This document shows positions 35,115 through 47,456 of a DNA stretch of 64,000 nucleotides, piece by piece. Location of the stretch: positions 536-64,535 of the forward strand of contig BDIU01000167.1 of assembly GCA_002118135.1 (NCBI GenBank), written 5' to 3'. The DNA is from Trebouxia sp. TZW2008 (Eukaryota > Chlorophyta > Trebouxiophyceae > Trebouxiales > Trebouxiaceae). Position 1 is the stretch's first letter, and every line of letters starts with the position of its first letter. The notes beneath the pieces were generated by a model. The model was not told the DNA's origin, searched no databases, and saw only the letters and a program-made list of their open reading frames with translations. The translations under genes were made by a program, and so were the position numbers.

Positions 35115-35448
35115 CAAGTGCTTTGCAGTGCCCCCAATGACTTGGGAGCCATCGCAGTCATTGAACGCGCATCGGTCGTTGCTGCGCTCAGAGCTTGACT
35201 AACTGACTTGAACGATCCATAGTGTTCTGCTGTTCGACCGTGTACACAAACTGATGTGTCGACCACAGCAAGCAATGCGTGGCTTGTGGAATGTCGCACT
35301 CCTGTGAAGGGCGCCCTGCAGTCACACCTTAACGCTCGGGCCTTCTGCTGCAACCGCCATAGGTAAAGCGACTGCCAGGCTCAATTGCTCGACCGGGTGA
35401 ACGGTCGAGTTTGTGGTTGAGAAAAGACAAGCAGATGCAGTCAGCAGC
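35115..35448. promoter_or_regulatory. CpG-rich divergent promoter of RAD51D
   Basis: This stretch is dense in CpG (for example gaacgcgcatcggtcg and ctcgaccgggtgaacggtcga) compared with the CpG-poor gene bodies. It ends at an ATG opening a plausible plus-strand exon. Confidence 0.5.
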
Positions 35449-35571
35449 ATGGCAAACTTCTCGACCAATGCTCCAGCTCAAGCGTGCAGCAATCAGGCCG
35501 CTCAAAATAGTAAATGGGAAGAGGGTGAGCCCTTGTTCACCTTGATCAGTGACACAATCAAGAACGCACAG
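35449..35571 (+). CDS. possible first exon of an unrecognised small gene
   Basis: An ATG at 35449 opens MANFSTNAPAQACSNQAAQ, followed by SKWEEG and then EPLFTLISDTIKNAQ. Two donors are possible: G|GTGAGC after WEEG and CAG|GTAGTT after KNAQ. It sits opposite RAD51D across a CpG-rich stretch, as expected of a divergent gene. I could not find matching downstream exons between 35600 and 36500, and no family is recognised. Confidence 0.3.
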
Positions 35572-36063
35572 GTAGTTGCTCCAGTATATGAGCACGAGAG
35601 GGAAAGCCTCGAATACTCACGTCCAAGCAGCGGCCTTGTTGTCCAGGCACGCTTTGATCTGAAGCTCCACCTCAGCCAAACAACTTGTTTTGTGATCTGC
35701 TGTGTGTCACACTTGTGTACAGTTTATGCGCAATGCATAGAGGCCATCAGCACTCCATTGCATCTGTGAGACTGCCTGGGTGACAGGAGGCAAAGGTAGG
35801 CACAACATGAGCATCTGTCAGGCTTCATAAGTGTAATTGCTAGCTCTGCCCTATCAATAGCACCCAACTGTATGCATGCAGAGCTTTGCGACCTTTGAGG
35901 TAAATCAAGACTGCACATTCTGTAGTGACCATCGGGCAATGACCACAAAATGATCAGCAGTTCAGCTTTGAAAGTTCCAGTTCAGTTTGTGCTCAGATAT
36001 GACGGCAATCACTGCATGGTCCAGCACATGACTGCATGGCAACCCATGCTTGTGCATGAGTCA

Positions 36064-36830
36064 GTGCCAGGCTCCCACTGTTCGGTGATTGCATTCAAGG
36101 CAGAGCTCAGGGCTGAGTCTTGACCCTGCATTTGGGTCCAGTTGCCAGGGTGGACAAGTGCATTTGCCAGCTAGCATGTACATCTGATCTGCAAAGCGAC
36201 CCATCCTTTTGCATGAGACACCTTCGAGCACCTCAACAGTTGGCCATTGCATTCAGGGCAAAGCTGAGCGTGTGGCGAAGCAGTGAGTGCGTATGAAAGT
36301 ACATACAAAGGTCTTCAGTACGAGCCTTGATTATTGGCAAGACATTATTGATAGCACTGCAGCACTTGGTCTGCAGCCAACATTGCTACACAGCAGTCAC
36401 TATGGCGCGCTGCAATTAGGCGGCCACCATTCAATTAGTCATTAGCGTTGACTTTACTTAGCTTCCTTTGACCAGACGCGCACGAGTCTGACTAGATACG
36501 ATCTGTCTTGTACTTTAGCCAGAACATTATGATTTACTGCCTGTATTGGCAACACTTGGGATTCTGCACTTCAAGCTCATATGCAAGCTGTGCAGACCAT
36601 TCCAGAAGATCGGAACTGACTTATACTCTGCTGTGAACACCTACTTTCTAGCTACTCAACTCTACCTGACTATCGCCTTGTCATTATCATCGTCTCGCAA
36701 CAAAATTCTGTGCGGTGCATTTACTCTCACAGTGCATCGACTCTAACGCCACAAGCGCCCCTGTGTTTTGGCCCAATTGGCGGGCTAGGCAAGTGCAATT
36801 TGCCAGCTGGCATGTACATCTGATCTGTGA
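36064..36830. repeat. short dispersed repeats in an intergenic stretch
   Basis: Two local duplications are visible. First, gtgattgcattcaaggcagagctcagg (about 36084) resembles ggccattgcattcagggcaaagctgag (about 36242). Second, catttgccagctagcatgtacatctgatctg (about 36160) resembles caatttgccagctggcatgtacatctgatctg (about 36797). No gene is supported here before 37025. Confidence 0.7.
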
Positions 36831-37024
36831 CATGGCAGGAACCGTTCACATGGACCTGATCTTGAGCGGCCGGCCTTGCTCAAACTTTGCACACGCTTCG
36901 TCACCTTTGACTACACCAGCGCTGGCTTACAGCTGCAGGGTGTCAATTTGTCCGGCTTTGTTGCAATTGCCTACTCTAGCTGAGCTGACTGCGAAACGTC
37001 CTGCGTCTGAACGGATTCGCGGTG

Positions 37025-38550
37025 ATGTTCGCTTTATCACCTGGTCTTCAGGCAGTGCTGCACAGACCAGCACTGCGAAATGCATCTGTTTCAGGCCCTG
37101 TCACATCTTTCACATCTTCTAAGCAATCACAGAAGCTTCAGCGACGGTCTGTTCAAGAGCTTAGGCCTTCATCCCTTGCTCCAAGGAGATTTGTGCCTCT
37201 TGTCAGTTGTAGTGCGGTAGTTGACCGGCTTCAGGAGCCTGACCTGCAATCACAAGACCTCGGCTGGCCTCGAGGCTTTCCTTCTCGATATGCGCTTGGC
37301 GAGCAGCTTGGCAGAGGCAGCTTTGGCACTGTTTACCTGGCAACTGACAGGCTCAGTGGTCGAGAAGTTGCTGCTAAGATCATTCAAAAGGAGCGCAAAG
37401 GCACCACTCGTGAGCACATCCTTGGGAGGATCCAGCAAGAGGTACGCAGATGCTCTTGCTTTGGTGTGCAGGACTGGCTTTGTCCACAGCTTCCATGTAG
37501 CCAGAAGTTGTTGACTCACGCACAATCAATGGCGCAGGTTGACATTCTTCGGCGCATGCAAGGGAAAGAGGAGGCTCTGAAGCTACTAGCAGTGTTTGAG
37601 GTAGGCTTGCTATGGTACTGCTCACTTTTCTGACGTCACTGCAACATGCGCCTCTGCAAGCCTTCACAGTTCTGCCAACAGTTGACAACTGGCTTTCACT
37701 CTGCAGGATGATGAGCAAGCATATGTCATTACAGAGGTCTGCTACGGTGGCACTCTGGAGCATTTCATGAGGGTGAGTCTCAAGAAGCCTGTATGTCTGT
37801 GCACTGCTGAGCCCTACAAATTGTGTCAGTCATTCTGGCTGCAATCTATGACTTTGGCCTTCAACAGCGGTCACGCTTAGGCTGTTGCCTTCTTTGCAGG
37901 ACCAGGGCTCATTGACAGAACAGGAAGCTGCCCGTGTGACTCAAAACATTGTGAGTGTTCTAGCAGAGTGCCATCGTCAGCACATCTGCTATGCAGACGT
38001 CAAGCCAGCAAACTTCTTGCTCAAGCACATGTACCCAGACCCCAGGGTACTTGTTGACCCTGGCTGCATTCAGCGCAACATTGAGCTGAAGGTAGCAGAT
38101 TTCGGCTGCTCGCAGCATATTTCTGGAGGCGTCAAGCTGAACAAGAAAGGAGGTACCCCTCTTTACATGGCACCAGAGCTGTTCATGCGGCATTGGGGCA
38201 TTGAGTCAGACATGTGGGCAATGGGCATGCTGCTGTATCAGCTGCTAGCGGGCAGAATGCCTTTCTGGACGTCCAGCGAGCAGATGAGGGATCCCTTGTC
38301 AGTCATGAGCGCAATTTTGAGTGGTGACATTGACTTCACTGGCGATGAGTGGTTGGGCGTCTCGCCGGATGCAATTGACCTCTGCAAATCATTGCTAGAT
38401 CGTGATTACAACACAAGGGCCACAGCAGCACAGACGCTAGCACATCCATGGCTTCAAGAGCACTGCCACAGCGAAGAGGAATGCGTAGTTGTGAATGACT
38501 TCAAGGCTGGAGATCTAGATTTCATCACGGAGGGTGATATCAACCTTTAG
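37025..38550 (+). CDS. Ser/Thr protein kinase with predicted plastid transit peptide (CDPK-like kinase domain)
   Basis: Four phase-consistent exons: 37025-37441, 37538-37600, 37707-37772 and 37900-38550, giving 398 residues. The first 80 residues are rich in Ser, Arg and Ala without acidic residues at the very start, typical of a transit peptide. The kinase domain begins about residue 89: glycine loop LGRGSFGTVYLA, lysine in EVAAKII (K118), catalytic loop YADVKPANF (D215, N220), DFG in KVADFGCS (249-251) and YMAPE (271-275). The usual HRD is YAD, so it is a non-RD kinase. No EF-hands follow, unlike true CDPKs. The C-terminus is short and acidic. The substrate is unknown. ATG 37025 is chosen as the first in-frame ATG; an upstream exon is possible. 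Confidence 0.87.
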
Positions 38551-39616
38551 ACTTCAAGCCAGCACAGTCAACCACGCACTTCTGTATAGCTAAGGGTAAA
38601 CGCCTTGTTCGTTGTGTAGCTCTGTACTTCAGTTTGTCATTGTGCTAGGTTCCCTCCCCTCTGTACCACCACTGCCACTTTCCAGTAAAGTTGTCGTCTA
38701 TTCGCCCAATGTCACGCATCTGGGCTGGTTGTGAATGAACTCATGGCATGTCATTGGGGCATGCTGCTTGTATCACTTTTCTGGCTGCAACAGCCAGAAG
38801 CCACAATTCGTATTTTTCTCTATTTTTCTCGTATTGCAAGCATCATTCAGCGTGAAGACCAGTTTGCTACATTTCATTTCTCTCAGCAAGGTGGAATCCC
38901 TTCATTCATTCAGAACTTGGCAGGCTGATTTGAATCCGTACAATATTGTCAACTTGATCCACTGCTGTAATGAACACAACAGAGCAGTTGCATCACGGCG
39001 GTAATGTATGAGCTCCCAAACTCATGCCTGCATTGACCTGACTGATGAATAAGAGCCCACATGCAAAAGTGTACAAGCTTCTGAAAGCCGCTTTGAGCTC
39101 GTGCACTTTTGCTCTCGACTTGGCAAAAATCAAGGTATCTTACATGTTGTAAAGGAAGCATAGTAAACCTCAAACCAACCTAACATCATATCCTTCAAAG
39201 CGACGCCTGCAGCTCACACTTACTTGTGCCAAACATCAGCAGAAAATAAAGCAGGCAACACACAAGGTGTTGGTCCCCACCAGCTGCATCCAAACTTCAT
39301 CTGTATCTACCTAGAGCTATGTAAGCTAATCACTAGCCAAGATGGCCAAGTCAGGGAAACATGTGTAAGCACTTGACAAACATGCTGCAAAGCTAAAACA
39401 CCTGCACACTTCAGCTGTTGCCGTGACAGCATCACAGTGAGATCCAGAGTATGGGTTTCATACATTGCATTTCAAGACTGAGATGCGAAAAGACAAGGGC
39501 CCAACCAGATCATTTCATCCAGCCAACGGTCTGCTTCCGATCTCACCAACAGACAAATGAAGTGCATCAACCTGCAATAATAACTGGGACAAAGGACCCT
39601 GGCAGAGTTAGCACCC
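38551..39616. other. convergent intergenic stretch
   Basis: It lies between the stops of the kinase (plus) and GT31 (minus) genes. A TGTAA occurs near 38965. No coding exon or repeat stands out. Confidence 0.5.
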
Positions 39617-42600
39617 TCAATGTATCGCTGACTGCCTTGCATTTTGTCCCTTTTTGAGAGGGTCTCGTAAACAAGCCTCGTATATTGGTTCCAACCTCTC
39701 TTCTGAACTACAGATTCCGGCGCACTGGTGCTCATAGTAGGCAAGACACATGTTGCTGTCTCCAGTCTGCAGCAGCATAGCATTGGTCAGACAGTATGAA
39801 ATGATCATAGCACTGGCCAGATGGTATTGTATGATCAGCAAGATGACTCCAGGTGCTGCTGCAGAAGCTTGTGCTGGGCTTCACATGCAAGACAAATGTC
39901 CTGGTGGCTTCCATCTAGTGCAAATGCATGCATATGACATGGTTTTCAGCATATGGAGTGCCTAACAGTCAAATGCGGCTATCTAGCAGCAGCACACATG
40001 TCATGCGCAGCTTACATGCAGCAATCCTGCCTTGCCCTCAGTCTGAGGCACAACTTGCAGAGCCCAATCAAATACTAGCCCAACAGATTCCAGCTCATGC
40101 AGCAACAGTTATGTATGCCGCACCTGGGCATTACACTTCTCGGCGCTATCACAGCAAAATCTTCTCTCATCCACATGGGTGATCTCTAGGCCAACCAGCC
40201 AAGCCCCCAAAGTCACATCCTCATTGGCAAAACGATGCAGAATGGGTCCATTCCGGCCTATGTATTTGGCCACAGGGCCTGACAAGCCGTATATCTGGCC
40301 AGAAGCGTGCCGCATGTAATTGATCTGCCCTTCTGCGCCTGCTGCCTCACCAAAGCGCCAGTACTCAGGCTCAAACCACTTATACCGTCGGTCTGTCAAC
40401 ACCTGGCCAGACTTCATGCAACCCTGCAATGCACCCACATGCTGACTGCAACTGTGATGTGCTCTTCTTCTACGAGGCTGAGTAACTCCATGCAGGGCTC
40501 CCATGTGACAACTGCTTTCTACACATACGCACATGCTAGATGCAAGGCCAACATCCATTCTGTGAAAGCAAACATTGAAGCTGCCAACAATCCATCAAGC
40601 TTTTGTGATGGTACAAAATTCACAAATGGTTGCAAATGCTGAAGCAGTCAGCAGTGATCTTGCCAGTCATCAAGCAGCCTTGATGCGACAACGGCATCGT
40701 TGTTGAGGAACATGAGCATTTGGAATGTCTGCAAACTCATGCAAATATACTATGTCCTGTGCGATAGGTTTTGCAGCAAACGCACCAGCTTAGGCGCGAT
40801 GCAGATGCCCTCATGCCCATGCGACCATTGAGTCTTGAATCTCATGCAACCATTGAGTCTTAAACCTGGTGCAAAGACTCAAGACAGATGCATAGCACAA
40901 TTAAGTAAGCAATCAGTCACTTCCACCGTCACAGTACCCGGACGGGGGGTCACACAGACAATGTTTAAAGAAGTCAGTATATTAGAAGCTCACCAGGTAC
41001 AAGTTGCCTTGTGATCTGCGCGCATCAAGATAGTCTGCCAGAGCATCAACATTGACAGCCACATCATCATCAATTTTGAAGTAGAAGTCCGCATCGATCT
41101 TTTGGGGCAGGATGCTGAACATGCGCAGGGTCTTCATGGACAGGTCAGCATACGTGTCAACCATGTCTATCCTGACAATATCACCAAACTGCTGCATCTC
41201 TGCCTTCAACTTGACCTCATCAGGGTCATCTTTTTGTTCACTGCAGTCAAACACATTGTCAGAAAGTGTTGCACTCGCTGCAAGCATGAGAATTGGTACA
41301 CATTTCAAGGCAGTTATGGACGTACAGGTGTTGTACATCAAAGCAGATGAACAGAAACTCTTTGAGTGACGCATGCCACAACACATTTGACCGTTGCGAA
41401 AAGCTGTAGCTGGTTGTTATGCCTCTCTGGTGCGCGATAACAAGCAGCAGGAAAATGCAAGCTTTAGGTGCCAACAATGGGGTTGCAACACAGAATCATT
41501 CTGCTTGTCTTGGCTTGATTTGGCTTGAAGGTATTGAGCTAAATGGCTTAGGGTGTACGCAAAGTTGGGAGGACTTCCATACCTGTACCCAATCACAAAT
41601 CTGATGACCACGCCCCTCTCCTCTTCAAGCCTCTTCAGGTCTTTGCCAGTGGGCACCCACGTCTTGCGCAGATTATCTCTTCGTACCCTGGCTCCCATGC
41701 CCTGTAGAGACACAGCATGTCTAGGCAGTTGCTGATCTTATTTGTCCATGATTTTGGACGCCAAGTGCTAAATTTCTGCAGCTTGCACAGATTGTCTATT
41801 CGCACCTTGGCTCCCATGCCCTGTACAGCAATTCTTTCCAGTACCTGACTGCATTGGGCCCAAGTTTGTGGCATGAGTTCATGACAGGTTTGCAAAAAAA
41901 AGCCGCCTAGAATTGGTATTAGCCCCCCAAGAAGCAGCATCAGTGCTGTGTCAAAGGCAGTTGGAGCAAGTGTGACCTCGCAAGATGTTCACCAATGTGA
42001 CTGGTCTTCCCTGTAAAAGCTGCATCATCTTGCTGCGAGGAAAACAATGACTGGGACGCATGTACATGCAAGTGTTGCAGGCAGATAACTTGCTCTTCAG
42101 GTCATTTGCATTAACACAGTGGTACATGCCAGTGACAGCGTAAATTACTAGAATAGCAAGGTGTTTGCCTGCATCGCTGATTCAAGCAAGTGAATGAGCC
42201 GTTACAGCAAGATAATGCGGCTAACTGCACAGCATCAACATGACACCTGTGACACATTCACAGCAGTGCACGGACTCTTGACAGATCAGTGCAGCCAAGC
42301 AAAACAATGGTCGCATGAACCCAAGAGTCTGTTCCAAGTTCACCTGTGAGCCATACATGACTCAGTGATCAGATAAGTCACAGGCGCAAGAGCTGCAGCT
42401 GTTGTGACTGGCAACACCACAGAGGACAGGCAATTGTGGTGTTGATTGCCAAAGCATGAAAGGCAGAGAAAGGCATTTCTCACAGATCTGGTGCCAGAAA
42501 CAGCCAGCGTTTTGGTCTGGTTGACTGCATTCTCAGAAAAAGTCATGGTACTCCAGTGAAAGGGGAGAGAAGCAGTGTCTTACTGTGTTGATGCCAAGAA

Positions 42601-44639
42601 CAGCCAGCTTTCTGGTCTGATTGGCAGCATCTTCAGGGAACGTGACAATGTCCTCTCCCTTGATGGCGTTTTTCCAAGGCTGCCGAGTGTGCAGCTCATC
42701 CCACAGGGCTGAGATCTGAGCATTCCTAACTCGGATGATGTTGTCCTTGCGCTTGAGAGCCTCCTCTAATCCTGGCTCTGAGGCTGTCTCGATGAAAGCT
42801 AGCGGGCTCTGATTGAGCTCCTGCTTGGATGTGCTGTGTGGGTTGCTGACAAACGCCCTGATCTGCAGCAACAGTACATGCATGTGAGATCAGGGAAAGC
42901 AGGGTGACACAATGACATGAATAGTGTTGTCCTTGCGCTTGAGAGCCTCCTCTAGTCCTGGCTCTGAGGCTGTCTCGATGAAAGCTAGGGGGTTCTGATT
43001 GAACTTGAGGTGCTGTGTGGGCGGCTGACAAATGCTTGAATTTGTAGCAACCACACATGCAAGTGAGAAGCAGCATTTGCAGTGTGACGTATTCACGTGC
43101 AATCTGTTCAAGCACGTTGATGTTGTCCTTGCAGTCAGGAGCCTCTTGTAGTCCAGGCTCTCATGCTTACTGGATGAAGGCTTGGGGCCTTTGATTAAGC
43201 TCGTGCTTGAAGGTGCTGTGTGGGTTGCTGACAAACGCCTGATTCTGTAGCAGATCTGCTGGTAAATGAACAAGCAGAAATTATACATCATCATCTTGCT
43301 GAACAGGCTGTTCAATTGATACAAAAGCTTGACCTGTAGCAGGTGGCTTGCCTTATGCTTGCTGTGATTTCAATGGTGTTGTTGTATGGTTTATGGTGGA
43401 TACAGAGTAACATAACAGCGCCAAGTTACACATGACTTGCCTCATGGCGGCCTTGTTGCAGCTCTGGCAGCTTGAGGCTAAAACCCACGCCCTGCTGCGC
43501 AGGCTGCTGCATCGACCCGGCCAGGTCCATGTCAATCTCACACAGCCGGTGAATGATGTGATGGGGAGTGTCGCCATCAGCACTTGCTTCCCCTATTCTG
43601 ACTCCATCAATGTATAGCACCACCTGCATTGCAGCATATTTACCTCCGAACACAAGGTTAGCAACACCTTGTTTGCAGCTTGCCAGACCACAATTTACTT
43701 GAGTGCATTGAGCAGTAATGATCATATGCATGATTTTGAAGCCGCCATCTTGATACACATGCTCTCAATTTTTGAGATGATAGTCGGACTGCACAGTTCA
43801 AGAGATGCAAGGCTGCTGCACACTGCAATGACCTTGAGACGCAGGAAGCATGGTGCTTTGAGGGTGTGAGTGCACATGGACCCCATGCAGCTGTACTGCA
43901 ACAGCTTGTTTCATCAGCTCATCTGTGTTGGCCAATGCAGTTGATGCCAGATTGACACAGCACCTGCAATGGCTTCTCAAGTTGGCCACGCAAGCATGCC
44001 CAGCCTGACACTTGGCCTGCCTCAACACTGTCAATCTGCCCTAGCAAGCGCTCATCCCACTCCTCAGTCGGCAGATCACTCTCGATTTTGGGGCCTGTGA
44101 GGGGTGGAGCGCGTGGTCCCCCAGACGGTGTGGACCGCACGCTGTAGTAAAGTATGTCATCACTGCCCCTACAAGGAGCGGGTGAACTATCAGATTCTGA
44201 CAGAGTGCATCACATTTGTCCAAGGGTGATCTGCTTGCCATTGAATGGCTGCTGTTTCAATTCCGAAGCTGTTTATAACTCAATTGACATTGCATGTGAT
44301 GGAACATTCAGGTACCATTTGCGCTGCACAGGTCACTTCCTGTATGCTGGAGACTATGCTGGCTGGAACGCAAGTGAGGTGCTTACTGAACTGTCCTCAT
44401 GTCAGCATTGCCTGGGTCTGTGTTGCTGTCTGCAAGTGGTAGCAGACCAGAGCCTCGACCGAGAGATAGTTTCCGTGACTGCTGAAACAGTTGTAGCTCG
44501 TTTTGCTGCAACATCAATCAAGACATCTGTTTGTTGTACACCTGACAGGCTACAATTTTGTAGCAATACTGCATCTGTGCCACATGTCTACAAGCACAGG
44601 CTTACCAGGTAATGCAACTCCCGGGTTGTGCTCCACAAC
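39617..44639 (-). CDS. GT31 family beta-1,3-galactosyltransferase-like protein with N-terminal accessory domain
   Basis: Phase-consistent exons: 44639-44606, 44196-43964, 43623-43441, 42862-42584, 41701-41583, 41240-40994, 40423-40124 and 39766-39617 (stop). The catalytic part shows [22 protein letters not shown], the DxD-type metal site [10 protein letters not shown] and [20 protein letters not shown], all GT31 marks. The C-terminus has a Cys-rich [19 protein letters not shown] end. Upstream exons form a beta-rich module ([38 protein letters not shown]) of the kind that accompanies bacterial glycosyltransferases. One intron uses a GC donor (GAG|GCAAGT at 43440). The first exon is unresolved; ATG 44776 opens a good membrane anchor (MLFVLASSLACLYVAG) but its donor phase does not match. 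It probably acts in the Golgi on wall glycoproteins. Confidence 0.85.
41701..43260. repeat. decayed tandem copies of GT31 exons
   Basis: Three different exons have nearby decayed copies upstream. The [11 protein letters not shown] exon start (41701) is repeated near 41823 as [12 protein letters not shown]. The [14 protein letters not shown] segment is repeated near 42540 as [14 protein letters not shown], on the downstream side. The exon starting 42862 ([15 protein letters not shown]) is repeated near 43040 and near 43245 with stops or phase breaks. Confidence 0.8.
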
Positions 44640-44776
44640 CTGCACGTCAATACAACCAGTTCAAGCGCCTGCTGCACGCCCCAGAGTGGATCCGACAAAC
44701 ACGACGGTACTGTTGCATGTGCAAGTGCATTACCTGCCAGCAACGTAAAGGCAAGCAAGAGAGCTCGCCAGCACAA

Positions 44777-45425
44777 ATAGCATGCCTCCTACGGAGGTCC
44801 TAGGACCCGCCATAGGCGGCCTTGCGCGCGTCAGCGCCCTGTACCGACACTCAACAACCGGTTTTTGTTTCAGATGCGCTGATGCCGCACGGGGATGGCC
44901 GCGAGCTGGTCGGCGAGCCCCAAGCTGTCAACAATCGGTTGTGCCTCGACGCACAACTGGCACGACTGACGTCGCCCTGACTTTGCTTGTGCGCGGCTCG
45001 CTTGCGTGCAGCAACAACGAAGCAAGACGCAAGGCGAGGCTCAAATCGACTCGACAGCGATAGTCTCGTCGGCAACGTTTCAAGAGGCAAACCGAAGGCA
45101 GACACATTTCGCTTCCAGGTGGCGCTTGAATTTTGTCTGTCCCGATCGCCCTGCGCCCTTTCGATGCTCCTATTCATGAGGCTCGTTCGATTCCGCCCTT
45201 TGGAGTGCGGCCTCCGAAACCATAAAAATCGTTCAAGGTCTAGCACAGACATGCTGCTGATGCCTGCTGTGCACCAGACAATCGCCATGCTTGAGGGCGA
45301 AATCGATATTGTAGCAATCACGTTGCAGAGCTGCACCGCGTTGCAACTAGCGAATGTGCAGGTGAGCACCCGTGATCAGTTTCTCGTCACTCTTGGCTGA
45401 CTTGTGGCAGCGTTGTGGCCTTGAT
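44777..45425. promoter_or_regulatory. CpG-rich divergent promoter of GT31 and ARGLU1-like genes
   Basis: About 650 bp of unusually CpG-dense sequence (for example ctcgcttgcgtgcagcaacg, then gactcgacagcgatagtctc). Open frames on both strands here probably reflect this composition. It likely contains the GT31 first exon. Confidence 0.5.
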
Positions 45426-47389
45426 ATGGCCAGACACAGCCGTGACAGTCAGAGCCGCAGTAGGAGCAGAAGCAGGAGTCGAAGCCCAAGCAAAAGCAGG
45501 TGTGCTCAGGGTAGGCTCAGTCTTGCTCAATGCTCCAACTGGCCTCTGCCTCTCGCTTACCGCAAGTATCGGTGCAGGAGCAGAGAGAGATACAGATCGG
45601 AGTCGCCGCCCCGTAGGAGGGCTGCCAAAAGGTATTTACCGTCTGGCAGCTGCTACTCAGCCTTTCTCTCTGCGCAGCTTCGTCATCTTTGCTACTCCTT
45701 CACAGGAAGTATAGACGGAGGTCACCAGCTCAAGATGAAGCCAGCAGGTACTGCAAACTCAATGCGTCACGCCAGCTTCCTCTAGCACAGATGCTGATTG
45801 CATCAAGACTGGCCCTTGCTGTTCAGTAGGTCCAGCAATTTTGTATCAAAGTCGAGGTCAACGATGTTCTGCAGGAAACTAAAGTTGGTATGCTTGTAGG
45901 CAAGCAGCACAGCAGAAGGAAGCTCAGCGCACACAAGAGGAAGAAGCAGCTGCTCTGAGGGTGGCTGAGACCATAAAAGCAAAAGTGCAGGAGGTGATGG
46001 CCTCAGAAGCAACACAGCAGAGAATACAGCGCCGTCTCAAAGAAGAGCGAGCATCACTGGAGGACAAGGTAACACTCATGCTGTGCCAACAACCTCATAA
46101 GACAAAACAGAAAAACACCCTGCATCCTGTGTTCAGCCAAACCTTTTAACAATGGTCACTGAAGCACATGCAGGCCTCAATAGCAGGCACAGATGCACAT
46201 GTTGCATTGGTATTATAGTCTAAGAGTGCTCAAACGTCGTAATCTGAGCCCTTGCAGCTGAACACCTGAAGCTTTTGGGCACTTGTCATGAAAGGTCAAA
46301 TTGTCACAGCTGGAATGTTGGAATCAGGCTGTGTCTGCTTGTGATGCATGGCATTGGCTTGACATTGTTTGACTAGAGCAAATTGCCCTTGACGTATTCA
46401 ACACTTGAAGCTCTTGAGCAAGCCACCTGTATTCTACAGATGACAAAGCAATTGGAGGCTGAGAAAGTCAAGCTGCTTGAAAAGAAGCGGCAAGAACAAG
46501 AGGAAAGGCAGCGTAAACAGCTAGAACTGGAGCGCATTCTTGAGGACAATCGGCGACTGGTATGCGCAAGCACCATTTAGTCTGTAGCATTTTGTGTGCA
46601 GGCCTTGCATTTTGCAGCCCTACTGCTTGACTTGCATTTGAACTTGTCTGTAATTTTTTGTGACCAATCAGCAAGCAACTGCCAAATTTTGTTTGTTTTT
46701 GACTGCTTGATGTCTGCCAGCTGCTGCACTGCAATGATCAAACAGGCCGAATATGCATGGCTCAAGTCAATTTGAGCTGGGCACACTAGACAGCAGGAAT
46801 GTGCAAACTAAGGGCATGCATGTGCTTTGCAGGTGGAAGACGCCCAGAAAAAAGCTGCTGCTGACAGAGAGCAGAGGGACATTGCCAGGTAGGTCATGCT
46901 GTCTGTCTATATCATAACAAAGCTTGGCACCAAGCAATGCTGCTTTGCAACAGTAGGTGTGCAAGACAAAGTACACTGAAGCACCAGACATGGCACAAGC
47001 ATGTGCGATCTGCCATATTATCAGGCGCACTTTGCATTTGTTGTGTCTCATTGCCATGTGAGTGCTAGGTGCTATTGCAGCTTACATGTGTCAAATGGGT
47101 GCAGGAATCCTGAAGCCCCCCAGCAAGAAGTGCGAGCTCGACCAATGGTGAGTTCCTGTTCCACCTTGATTGAAGGCATGCCTTGGTGCTGTGGATTTGC
47201 ATCAAAAAGTTTGCTTGTTGGCTTGCTTGATAGGACAAAACAGAGACGTCTGTGCCATCAGGTGTAACAACAGAAGCCTCTGTGGGTGGAAGCAGCTTGG
47301 ATTCACAACTGCTGTGTAGATCAGACATTGATGCGCAGAAGGAAAACACTCCAAGCCGCTTTCTTCCATGCAGGGCATCAGGGTGGTAG
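45426..47389 (+). CDS. ARGLU1-like RS/coiled-coil RNA-processing protein
   Basis: Eight exons: 45426-45499, 45578-45631, 45706-45747, 45900-46068, 46440-46559, 46833-46888, 47105-47147 and 47234-47389, in agreeing phase, 237 residues. The N-terminal 60 residues are an RS domain (SRSRSRSRSRSPSKSR). The rest is a long charged helix with the ARGLU1 signature QLELERILEDNRRL preceded by EKKRQEQEERQRK. ARGLU1 is a nuclear splicing regulator and transcription co-factor; the Arg-rich end binds RNA and the Glu-rich helix binds protein. The last 60 residues (from DKTETSVPSG) are not helical and differ from the animal tail. The exon 4 start could be preceded by an extra small exon near 45836; the simple join keeps frame. 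Confidence 0.82.
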
Positions 47390-47456
47390 CTGACTGATCA
47401 GTACCATTCCGCACCAGCATATTCACAGCTGTAGCAAGCTCCTGAAGCATCATACC

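Noticed and set aside
44851..45369. 172-codon minus frame upstream of GT31
   Set aside because: It lies in the CpG-rich promoter block where all frames tend to stay open, starts without a good ATG and does not join the GT31 phase.
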